A stretch of 64,000 bases of DNA from Candidatus Rifleibacteriota bacterium (GTDB lineage Bacteria > Muiribacteriota > Ozemobacteria > Ozemobacterales > Ozemobacteraceae), in the NCBI GenBank assembly GCA_024710355.1, contig JANJUX010000046.1, positions 107,262 through 171,261 of the forward strand, given 5' to 3'. This document shows, piece after piece, positions 57,777-64,000 of the stretch; the first letter of the stretch is position 1; every line of letters starts with the position of its first letter. The position numbers and the translations under genes are program-made. The notes under the pieces are model-generated. The model saw nothing but the letters and a program-made list of their open reading frames with translations, was not told the origin of the DNA and ran no database searches.

Positions 57777-59330
57777 TCACTGAGCCTCATCTGCCTCCGA
57801 CGATATCTCGCCGGCGCGGGTCTGTCGGAGCCGTTCGGCATAGAGACCCGAGGCTTTGATTATAACATAAAATTGCAGAGCCATAACCACCAGAATTGAA
57901 TAATCTATCCACACCCCATACGAGAAGAAGGCCAGTCCGCCATATATCACTGCGGAAGAGAGGCCGTCGCCAAATCTGAATACCACCGTGTCGATAAAGC
58001 CTTTTCCCTGGTATTTTGCCTCGCGGTCGAGCGGAATATAGATCAGTTCGCGCAAAACCCGGCCAGTCGAATAATTCAGGGCATAGCGCGTGATGATTGT
58101 CCAGCTTATGATTTTCAGGCTCGGGTTGCGAAGCATCAGTGTCGTTCCGACCACCTGGATAAGATTCAGCATCAGGAGGCCATATACCGGGTTGGCCAGC
58201 ATCATTGTGATTCTGGTTACCAGAAACTGCGTCAGCAGCGAAACAATGTTGATGTAACCGTAGATTCCGGCAACAAAAGCCGTTCGCTCATTGATGCTCG
58301 AAAGTTCGGTCTGCAGCAGCTGGTTGAACTGCTGGGAAAAGAGGGTCGTCGAAAAAGTGTAGAAGAACATTTCCAGGGCCATCAGAATCAGGATCAGATT
58401 ACGACTGACGGCGATGAAGCCATCCCAGGGGCGTGGCGGGTGCGCCGGCACGGCCGGGCGGTTGTCGGCTTCAGGTATCCCTTCGGGTCGGTAATGATTG
58501 TGATGGATATACTGCATGCACCAGATCGAGGGATAAAGCAGAACAATCGCAAGAATGAAGAGGTTGGGGGTGCCGGTGTATTTGACCAGCAGCGAAGTCA
58601 GCGCACTGCCGGCCAGCCCGCCAAGCAGGCCACCGTAGCCAATTATCGCATACAATTTTCTGCTCTGTTCGAGCGAAAAAACATCGTTCATAAACGACCA
58701 GAACATGCTTACAGCCATAAGAGAGAACATGTTTACCCAGAGGTAGTAGGTGCCGATGGCAAGAATTTTGAACAGGGTAAGCTCTCTTCGTTTCGCAGTT
58801 ACAGTCTTGGCTTCTGACGATTCTGAAGTTCTGGCCTGGTTAATGTCATCGCGTTCGGCGATAAGGGGAACGGCGCTTCGGGGCTTCTCGCCAGTGCTAT
58901 GATTTGTGGGCGCTTCAATCATCGCCGTCGTTGTTTCGACCTGGGCTTCGACAGCGATGCCGGCGGTTGGACTGGTCAGATTCGCCGGTTCTGAGCCGGG
59001 GATCGGTATCAGGAATGAAAAAATCACCCAGAAGCCCAGGAGGCTGACGGCAAAAAACCTGGTGATGAACGGAATGAAGATATCGCGTTTGAAATGGCCG
59101 ACAATCAGGCTGTAAACAGCATTGACGATCACGAGACTGGCCATCGAAGTGATGTTGAGAAGCGGAATGTTCTCGGCCCCCAGCTCAAGGGCCAGGCTTT
59201 CGCGAATCGGCTTGATGACGTAATAAGAACAGATTACGAAGAAAAAATAGGCGAGTGACACCAGCGTGACCTTCGTTTCACTGCCGTTGTCTTTATGCCT
59301 TTGTTCGTCGCCTGATTCCGCTGATTTCAA
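57777..59330 (-). CDS. ATP/ADP-translocase-like (NTP/NDP exchange type) membrane carrier
   Basis: This 517-residue polytopic protein has about 12 transmembrane helices and an opening segment typical of the nucleotide-exchange/MFS-like family: YFFFVICSYYVIKPIRESLALELGAENIPLLNITSM. A hydrophilic loop between the first helix groups (about residues 125-185) carries many Glu/Thr/Ala residues. Characterised relatives exchange ATP for ADP in intracellular bacteria and plastids, but distant members occur in free-living bacteria with unknown substrates. Nucleotide transport is therefore not asserted. It starts with TTG after AAGGTAAGCGATC. The PfkB gene starts 25 bp after its stop codon. Confidence 0.72.
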   Translation of the reverse strand: MKSAESGDEQRHKDNGSETKVTLVSLAYFFFVICSYYVIKPIRESLALELGAENIPLLNITSMASLVIVNAVYSLIVGHFKRDIFIPFITRFFAVSLLGFWVIFSFLIPIPGSEPANLTSPTAGIAVEAQVETTTAMIEAPTNHSTGEKPRSAVPLIAERDDINQARTSESSEAKTVTAKRRELTLFKILAIGTYYLWVNMFSLMAVSMFWSFMNDVFSLEQSRKLYAIIGYGGLLGGLAGSALTSLLVKYTGTPNLFILAIVLLYPSIWCMQYIHHNHYRPEGIPEADNRPAVPAHPPRPWDGFIAVSRNLILILMALEMFFYTFSTTLFSQQFNQLLQTELSSINERTAFVAGIYGYINIVSLLTQFLVTRITMMLANPVYGLLMLNLIQVVGTTLMLRNPSLKIISWTIITRYALNYSTGRVLRELIYIPLDREAKYQGKGFIDTVVFRFGDGLSSAVIYGGLAFFSYGVWIDYSILVVMALQFYVIIKASGLYAERLRQTRAGEISSEADEAQ

Positions 59331-59396
59331 GATCGCTTACCTTAATTGCAATGGTGCGCCCATTATAAAGGCGCGGCGGCAAAAGTCAACGATAAA

Positions 59397-59933
59397 TTAG
59401 CGGTTCAGTATCCAGTCTGCTGCAGCGCTTAAACTGCTGAATGTGGCGACCTGCTCGAAGCCCTGGAGGGGTTGTGTGCCGATCAGTATCGGTGTGATGC
59501 CGGTTTTCTGGCCAATTTTAATGTCTGAGCTGCGGTCACCGATAACGTATGAGGCAGACGGCTCGATATCATGTTCTTTGATGGCGCGCAGAACCATCCC
59601 GGGCCTGGGCTTGCGGCAGTCGCAGTCTGTCAGACCATCTTTGTGCGGAAAATCAGGGTGATGCGGGCAATGATAGATGGCATCGATTCTGGCGCCGGCT
59701 CTGGCCAGTTGGTTCTGCATCTTTGCATGGATGCTGGCGAGCTGTTCAGGAGTGATCAGGCCGCGGGCGATGCCCGACTGATTGGTGATCAGTATCAGCA
59801 GAAAGCCAGCCTGCTGCAGCTTGTATAACGCTTCGGCAACGCCTTCATACAGATTGAAGTCATCAGGGTTGGAGATATAGCCCGGGTCAGGGTTAAGCGT
59901 GCCGTCGCGGTCAAGAAATATGGCTTTGTGCAT
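59397..59933 (-). CDS. gmhB: D,D-heptose 1,7-bisphosphate phosphatase
   Basis: This 178-residue HAD phosphatase has motif I IFLDRDGTLNPDPGYI (Asp8 and Asp10), motif II LITNQSGIARG, motif III CRKPRPGM and motif IV YVIGDRSSDI. The four-residue zinc site of GmhB is present (CPHHPDFPHKDGLTDCDC, in the CxH-x8-CxC arrangement). GmhB removes the C7 phosphate from heptose bisphosphate in ADP-heptose synthesis for LPS inner core. Its start overlaps the end of the heptosyltransferase gene by 23 bp, so the two act in one pathway. Confidence 0.92.
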   Translation of the reverse strand: MHKAIFLDRDGTLNPDPGYISNPDDFNLYEGVAEALYKLQQAGFLLILITNQSGIARGLITPEQLASIHAKMQNQLARAGARIDAIYHCPHHPDFPHKDGLTDCDCRKPRPGMVLRAIKEHDIEPSASYVIGDRSSDIKIGQKTGITPILIGTQPLQGFEQVATFSSLSAAADWILNR

Positions 59934-60945
59934 CTGGTTTCCTGGTGTTGCTGAGGTCGTATCTGGTAAGAATTTTGTCGAGCACCATCTGTGGCTTCAT
60001 CGACCACATGCAGGTTTTGTGTGAACAGACTTCGAGGTGGCACTGCAGACACTGCAGTTCTTCGTTGAACAGTGAGAGATGGGTTGCGCCCCTGGGCATG
60101 ACCGCTTCGCGGGTAGTTGGGCCGAACAGGGCAACCGTAGGTGTGTTGACTGCCCAGGCAATATTCATCGGGCCCGTATCTGAGGTTAAAAAAAGATCGA
60201 GGTCGGCAAGCAGGGCCGCAAATTCATCTATGCGCACGGGGGCATGCGCATATGCCCGCTCGCGGCCGGCTTCTTTAACTATGCGTTCTGCCGCTTCCCT
60301 TTCGCCAGGTCCCCAGGTCACCAGAACTCTTTGGCCGGTCCTGTCGAACCAGAGTCTGATGAGTTCGACCCAGTATTCTTCCGGCCAGGCCTTTGACATG
60401 TAAGTGGTATGCGGGTTGATGCCCAGCAGTGGTCGTTGTCCGTTAAAATCACTGCTGATGGCGCTTTTTGCCTTTGTCCTGACCTCTTCTGGCCACACCA
60501 GATTCGGGAACTCAAGCTCGCCGGTGATACCGAAATGCGCAAAAAATTCACCGAAAAGATACATCAGGTGCCGATTCGGGTTGGCGGGTGAAAAGGTGTG
60601 GGTGTAGGCATGACGGCGAATACGGTAATCGAAGCCGTAGCGCTCTTTGACGCCGCTTAACAGACTGATGACGGCGGTTCTTGGATTGGCGAACAGATCG
60701 AAGAGCTTCTCGAAGTGACAGCGGCGCAGGTCGCGTATCAGTCTGAAAGTATCGGTCAGGCCGGCGTGACCTGGTAACTCAAAAATTCTGATATTGAGGT
60801 CAGGGGGCACAATTTGTCCAAAAGGCTTCTGGCAGAGCAGACCAATTGTTTCATCGGGGTGCTGCTGCCGCAACATGCGCAGAACCGGTATCAGGTGAAC
60901 TATATCACCAAGCCCTTTGAGTCTGATTATCAGTATGCCCGACAT
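59911..60945 (-). CDS. Glycosyltransferase family 9 (LPS heptosyltransferase type)
   Basis: This 344-residue GT-B enzyme has the ADP-heptose:LPS heptosyltransferase landmarks: MSGILIIRLKGLGDIVHLIPVLRML (N-terminal acceptor side, with the conserved Asp), GINPHTTYMSKAWPEEYW, ITWGPGERE-like VLVTWGPGEREAAERI, LADLDLFLTSDTGPMNIAWAVNTPTVALFGPT and a Cys-rich CLQCHLEVCSHKTC tail. It adds heptose to lipid A-Kdo in the cytosol-facing membrane. GGGAGACCATAA precedes the ATG. The Cys cluster near the end is typical of the family. It is the first gene of the operon with gmhB. Confidence 0.88.
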   Translation of the reverse strand: MSGILIIRLKGLGDIVHLIPVLRMLRQQHPDETIGLLCQKPFGQIVPPDLNIRIFELPGHAGLTDTFRLIRDLRRCHFEKLFDLFANPRTAVISLLSGVKERYGFDYRIRRHAYTHTFSPANPNRHLMYLFGEFFAHFGITGELEFPNLVWPEEVRTKAKSAISSDFNGQRPLLGINPHTTYMSKAWPEEYWVELIRLWFDRTGQRVLVTWGPGEREAAERIVKEAGRERAYAHAPVRIDEFAALLADLDLFLTSDTGPMNIAWAVNTPTVALFGPTTREAVMPRGATHLSLFNEELQCLQCHLEVCSHKTCMWSMKPQMVLDKILTRYDLSNTRKPDAQSHIS

Positions 60946-61047
60946 TTATGGTCTCCCGCGCCAATCTGGCAGCAGAAATATAACAGACCGCCCGGATTTT
61001 TTCCAGTATGCACTTAAAAGCCCATTCGAAGAACTTGCGGCCGGGTC

Positions 61048-61076
61048 TTGCGGGGTGTGGGATATGAAGTTATAAT
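61048..61076 (+). promoter_or_regulatory. Promoter for the DUF4105-like gene
   Basis: TTGCGG (61048-61053), 17 bp spacer, perfect TATAAT (61071-61076), 32 bp before the start codon. Identical hexamers and spacing occur at 46025-46053. Confidence 0.65.
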
Positions 61077-61107
61077 GAAATAATCCATACGAAGATGGGG
61101 TACATAA

Positions 61108-62151
61108 ATGAATAAAAGAATTCTGCATGCTCTGTTGGCTGTCATTCTTGCCGTAGTGGCAGTGCCGGCCTGGGCTGGTTCGTTCTATCGCCTCAACGGT
61201 ATGCTCGATGTCCGTGATGACGCAGTGGTTTTCACCACTGACGACTGCCGGGTTTTTTCTCTCGAAATTTCTGCCGGCGAAGCGAAAAAATACGATGGGC
61301 AGCTGGTTCAGATAGATGGCGTGGCCAAAGACGCGATTCAGTTGACGAAACTTTCGGTTAAAGCCGTTCGCCCCTTCGAAAAGCGTATCGAAATCAAAGA
61401 CCCGCAGCCATACAAGGGTTTCCAGAAGCCAGCCCAGATAATCAAGCTCTCTGAAAAGGAAGCGGTTGTTAAAAATGTGCGCTGGAGCCGTCTCAAAGAA
61501 AAAAATGCCGCCGGTGAAACCGAATTTGCCTGGCGCACCGTAAAAATCAGACCTGATCTTCTCGAAGCTTCGTATTTTATCAAAAAACCGTTTCCGCCAG
61601 AATGGCTCGCGGCCCATTGTCTGATGCTGTTCACCTTCAAAAAAGGCGGCATGATCGATGAAAATGGCAATGAATCAAAAGGGCTGGTGCTGAGCATCGA
61701 GGCTTACCAGCGCAAAGACCAGAATTACTCACTAAAAGAAGGTTTGAAGAAGACTTTCGGTATTGTCTGGCTCCTCACAACCTGGGAAGACTACGCCGCC
61801 GAAACCTGCCATTTCGATACCAAGAAGCTTATTGCCTACCCGATCAAATTTTCTGCCGAACAGAGCCAGAAATTGTTGCTTGAATCTGTCAGACAGGCTG
61901 GCGTTAACCGTTCCGGCGAGTTTTATCACACCACCCGCAATAACTGCACTAATAACCTGCTCGTTCTCATGAACAAGGTCGGCGACAAGAAACTGCGCTT
62001 CTGGACCATCCCCAGCATGATTTATAACGTCAGAGCCACCATGCCGACCATGGTGCCAAAGTATCTGCAGGGTAAAGGCCTTATCGGGAAAGAATTGCCA
62101 GCGGTAACTGCCGAGAACTTTTTTGCCGATCCTTCCCAGATTTTTCGCTGA
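61108..62151 (+). CDS. Secreted DUF4105 (Lnb-like) domain protein
   Basis: This 347-residue protein has a signal peptide (MNKRILHALLAVILAVVAVPAWA). An N-terminal beta domain (about residues 25-100, FYRLNGMLDVRDDAVVFTTDDCRVFSLEI, OB-like) is followed by a C-terminal region (about 200-345) with TTWEDYAAETCHF and EFYHTTRNNCTNNLLVLMNK. The latter is the DUF4105 hallmark Asn-Cys in an NCTxxL context, preceded by the usual S-x-E-Q-x-x-x-L-L segment. DUF4105 is a periplasmic papain-like fold related to NlpC/P60-type and lipoprotein-processing proteins. A catalytic Cys is suggested by NCT. The substrate is unknown. It stands alone with its own promoter. A 223-codon frame on the other strand is its shadow. 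Confidence 0.7.
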   Translation: MNKRILHALLAVILAVVAVPAWAGSFYRLNGMLDVRDDAVVFTTDDCRVFSLEISAGEAKKYDGQLVQIDGVAKDAIQLTKLSVKAVRPFEKRIEIKDPQPYKGFQKPAQIIKLSEKEAVVKNVRWSRLKEKNAAGETEFAWRTVKIRPDLLEASYFIKKPFPPEWLAAHCLMLFTFKKGGMIDENGNESKGLVLSIEAYQRKDQNYSLKEGLKKTFGIVWLLTTWEDYAAETCHFDTKKLIAYPIKFSAEQSQKLLLESVRQAGVNRSGEFYHTTRNNCTNNLLVLMNKVGDKKLRFWTIPSMIYNVRATMPTMVPKYLQGKGLIGKELPAVTAENFFADPSQIFR

Positions 62152-62201
62152 GATCAGTTCAAAATCGACATAGGTAAATGCTCACGAATTTTCCCTGTCA
62201 C

Positions 62202-62231
62202 ACCGCCGTTTGCGGGTCCGCATACGGCGGT
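62202..62231 (+). repeat. Very stable hairpin upstream of the HsdR remnant
   Basis: ACCGCCGT (62202-62209), a T, TGCGG, GT, CCGCA, a T, and ACGGCGGT (62224-62231): 13 base pairs interrupted by one T-T mismatch and closed by a very small loop. No U-run follows. The stem and the ensuing GGTTCGGCGGG resemble the GC-rich hairpin that precedes group II intron reverse transcriptase genes, but no reverse transcriptase is present. Another short inverted repeat (CGATTACC at 62301-62308 and GGTAATCG at 62314-62321) follows. Confidence 0.6.
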
Positions 62232-62346
62232 TCGGCGGGTTCAGCCAGAGACTTTGTTGACTAAGACAGATGCAAAGAACTAAGACCGGCCTTGATGCGA
62301 CCGATTACCGCATTGGTAATCGCCGACACCAACCGCCTGTTGCTGC

Positions 62347-62712
62347 TCAAACTGGCAAAAAATGCAGCCTTTTCATCATCGCCTGCAGACTGCTTTTGAA
62401 ATATACCAGCCGGAATTTTGCATCGCTCGGGTAGTCTTCAACCCATTCATTGAGAGCGGCCAGCAGGCCTCTTTCGTCGATTTTTCGACACAGCAGTTCG
62501 AGGTATTTTTGCTTCCAGGCGGTTTTATAAAAATCCTGCAGTTTTTTAAGCTCTTCCTGTTGGGTTGCAGCAAGAAACTCAAACAATCTGCCGGTATCGA
62601 GCGCATGTTTATAATCGTAATCAGCTTTGCGCCCTTCGACATAACCCTCAGCCAGCAGATGCGCAAAAATCTCGTCACGAAACGGGTTTTCTTTAAGATC
62701 TTTCTCAGCCAC
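62347..62712 (-). pseudogene. Remnant of a type I restriction HsdR subunit (N-terminal fragment)
   Basis: A 121-codon frame resembles the start of type I restriction endonuclease subunits: RDEIFAHLLAEGYVEG, DYDYKHALDTGRLFEFLAATQQEELKKLQDFYKTAWKQKYL, LLCRKIDERGLLAAL and KFRLVYFKSS. In HsdR this stretch immediately precedes the PD-(D/E)xK nuclease core. Here the frame ends right after KFRLVYFKSS with an unrelated tail, so the nuclease, helicase and HsdM-contact regions (around 900 residues) are missing, and no HsdM or HsdS gene is near. The GTG start has GGAG 10 bp upstream and could still be translated. Match is from memory of the family. Confidence 0.55.
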
Positions 62713-62803
62713 GCTCCAGAACTCCTTGTCAGCTGCCCAAGTCTAGCACGCTGCGCTGCTGATGGCTAAGTTTTTTTCATGTAAAACATGCATGCATATT
62801 TTC

Positions 62804-63406
62804 TTACTTGATTCTCAGACCGATTTGCCGAATGAGTGCATGCAAAAGGACATTGTCTTCGGGGGTTAATTTACCCATTGTCTCGCGGGGCTTGCCTCTG
62901 CGAAATTTATAAGCATCGATCAGTTGCTCCATGTCTCTTTCGCTGAACTCACTTATTCCGGCCAGATATCTGGCGGTGTCATACAGGTGTTTGTAATCCT
63001 TCTCGCTATATCCCCTGGACAGAGTAAGAACCCATCCGAGCAACGGCCTGCCGTCATCTCCTCCGGCATTCGGATCTGCGCCGTGTTTTAACAGCAATTT
63101 AACGATCGGCAAGCTATAAGAAGCGAAATGTAGAGGGGTCTGCCTTGATCCCATGACAATGTTCGGGTCACCGCCATTTTTTAAAATGAATTCAGTTACC
63201 CGGTAATTGTCTGACATGACTGCGGAAACCAGGAGCGGTTTTTCTTCCACTGTGAAACTGTTTATATCAGGCAGATTCTGTCTGAGAAAATCAATAACAG
63301 CTTCATCAGACTGTTCAAAAAAATGCGGCCCCAGCTCAAGTTCATTGCTGAATACGCCAACTGCGATGCCTAACAAAACAATCAGAATGCAAAATACTCT
63401 CTTCAT
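62804..63406 (-). CDS. Secreted ankyrin-repeat protein
   Basis: This 200-residue protein has a signal peptide (MKRVFCILIVLLGIAVGVFS) and about three ankyrin repeats (residues about 55-130). These include EKPLLVSAVMSDNYRVTEFILKNGGDPNIV, then SRQTPLHFASYSLPIVKLLLKHGADPNAGGDDGRPLL. The C-terminal part is helical and unrecognised. Ankyrin repeats mediate protein contacts. AGGAGGATCGCC precedes the ATG, an excellent ribosome site. It is near the HsdR remnant and a hypothetical gene in the least conserved end of the window. Confidence 0.78.
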   Translation of the reverse strand: MKRVFCILIVLLGIAVGVFSNELELGPHFFEQSDEAVIDFLRQNLPDINSFTVEEKPLLVSAVMSDNYRVTEFILKNGGDPNIVMGSRQTPLHFASYSLPIVKLLLKHGADPNAGGDDGRPLLGWVLTLSRGYSEKDYKHLYDTARYLAGISEFSERDMEQLIDAYKFRRGKPRETMGKLTPEDNVLLHALIRQIGLRIK

Positions 63407-63516
63407 GGCGATCCTCCTTGCTAAAAATTACCAGGAATCTCTGAATAGCCGGACACCGACCTGATAAACTCATCCATAAATTTTGTGGTAAGTTTTCGAT
63501 CTTTCGTTTTATCCGT

Positions 63517-63939
63517 TTAATATTCGGTATTGATAATAAAAATACCGTCAATTTTGCCTGGAGCATTTACTGGCGGATGTAATTCCATATTTTTACTAAA
63601 ACTGACCCAGTCTTGCCATAACTCTGCTCGTGCATGTCTGGCCGCAACGATAGATAATTGCAGATCGAATATCGGATCGTTGAATACCAGGCGGCATGGC
63701 TTGGCAAAAGACTTTTCGCCTTTGACGAGTTCTTTTTTACCAACGTATTGAATGGAATAATACGCTGTGCAGTATAATTGTGTTCCTGCCGGATAAAGCT
63801 GGCTTTTGGGTTTTGAAGATGGTTTAACAACGGGCTTTGGTTTTGGCGAAGGTTTATCGGCAGTTTTTGCCGTTGCCCCTGATTTTGGTTCGCGCGGTTT
63901 TTTGTCGCCGTTTGAAGTCTTTGCTTCCTTCTTTCGCAT
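63517..63939 (-). CDS. Hypothetical basic protein with a Lys/Pro-rich N-terminus
   Basis: This 140-residue protein starts with a Lys/Pro/Ser-rich, probably disordered 48-residue segment (PSPKPKPVVKPSSKPK) and continues into a short folded domain (about 50-140: LYPAGTQLYCTAYYSIQYVGKK, FAKPCRLVFNDPIFDLQLSIVAARHA, KIDGIFIINTEY). No family is recognised and there is no signal peptide. GAGAGGAAATAT precedes the ATG. It could be DNA- or RNA-binding, judging only from the basic tail. Confidence 0.5.
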   Translation of the reverse strand: MRKKEAKTSNGDKKPREPKSGATAKTADKPSPKPKPVVKPSSKPKSQLYPAGTQLYCTAYYSIQYVGKKELVKGEKSFAKPCRLVFNDPIFDLQLSIVAARHARAELWQDWVSFSKNMELHPPVNAPGKIDGIFIINTEY

Positions 63940-64000
63940 ATATTTCCTCTCTTTTTCGTATGACTTGCCTTGCAGAAATTGTATAACGCAACAAATTCTC

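Noticed and set aside
60946..61617. 223-codon minus-strand frame
   Set aside because: It lies almost entirely opposite the secreted DUF4105-like gene, which has a promoter, signal peptide and motifs. This frame has no ribosome site or recognisable domain.
62152..62346. Group II intron
   Set aside because: Only a GC-rich hairpin resembles intron structure. No reverse transcriptase frame and no domain V could be identified.
1..64000. CRISPR array, prophage or intact insertion sequence
   Set aside because: No regularly spaced direct repeats, integrase, transposase or phage structural genes were found on either strand.

Overview
The window reads as ordinary chromosome from a free-living, diderm (Gram-negative type), uncultured-lineage bacterium of roughly 50% GC. 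Diderm evidence: a GT9 heptosyltransferase with GmhB (LPS core), a LolA-like protein next to a predicted outer-membrane barrel, and many signal peptides. The mix of Hfq, several HD-GYP proteins, a GAF/PAS cyclase, prepilin-type genes, a very large tubulin-like GTPase, a DUF3419 lipid enzyme and a ten-haem cytochrome resembles deep-branching lineages such as Candidatus Riflebacteria. That placement is an inference from gene content only. No prophage, integrase, intact insertion sequence or CRISPR array was seen.

Layout. 1-5.7 kb (+): formyltransferase end, UbiA-like prenyltransferase, a PEP-synthase/rifampicin-phosphotransferase-like phosphotransferase and a BtaA-like DUF3419 enzyme, possibly a lipid or small-molecule pathway. 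5.8-9.5 kb: LolA-like carrier, barrel protein and a secreted protein on the opposite strand. 9.6-11.9 kb (+): decahaem cytochrome and M20 hydrolase, each with a good sigma70-type promoter. 12-26.9 kb (-): HD-GYP, ssb, ydcF-like, comEC, comEA, an orphan LeuRS-like domain, a TPR/DUF2225 pair, a QueE-like protein without cluster cysteines, ligA, a three-gene periplasmic-binding/propeller cassette, a MazG-type pyrophosphohydrolase and an M28 aminopeptidase. 27-30.5 kb (+): a three-gene minor-pilin operon. 30.6-37.4 kb (-): polysaccharide deacetylase, hfq, a 989-residue TPR protein, a VWA protein, a small MotA-like membrane protein and an Ala/Pro lipoprotein. 37.6-46.9 kb: a tubulin-like GTPase, coiled-coil and cyclase operon (-) divergent from an HD-GYP/BMP-family operon (+). 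47-51.8 kb (-): TIM-barrel isomerase, Trm112-like, metallopeptidase, DUF2993 and a double-nuclease-fold secreted protein. 51.9-56.8 kb (+): tRNA-Leu, tRNA-Gly, tig-clpP-clpX and mtnP. 56.8-60.9 kb (-): PfkB kinase, ATP/ADP-translocase-like carrier, gmhB and heptosyltransferase. 61-64 kb: a DUF4105-like protein, an HsdR N-terminal remnant, an ankyrin protein and a hypothetical.

The most unusual elements are: (1) the giant tubulin-like GTPase co-transcribed with a coiled-coil protein and a GAF-GAF-PAS-cyclase, divergent from an HD-GYP gene through interlocked promoters with mirror-image extended -10 boxes; (2) a QueE-like protein that keeps the fold motifs but lacks the radical-SAM cysteines; (3) an orphan LeuRS-like anticodon-domain protein in the comEA-comEC operon, whose ComEC has no metallo-beta-lactamase domain but an unknown C-terminal domain; (4) a calcineurin plus EEP double-phosphoesterase fusion. 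Promoters of the form TTGNNN (or TTTAC) - 17 bp - TATNAT recur across the window.
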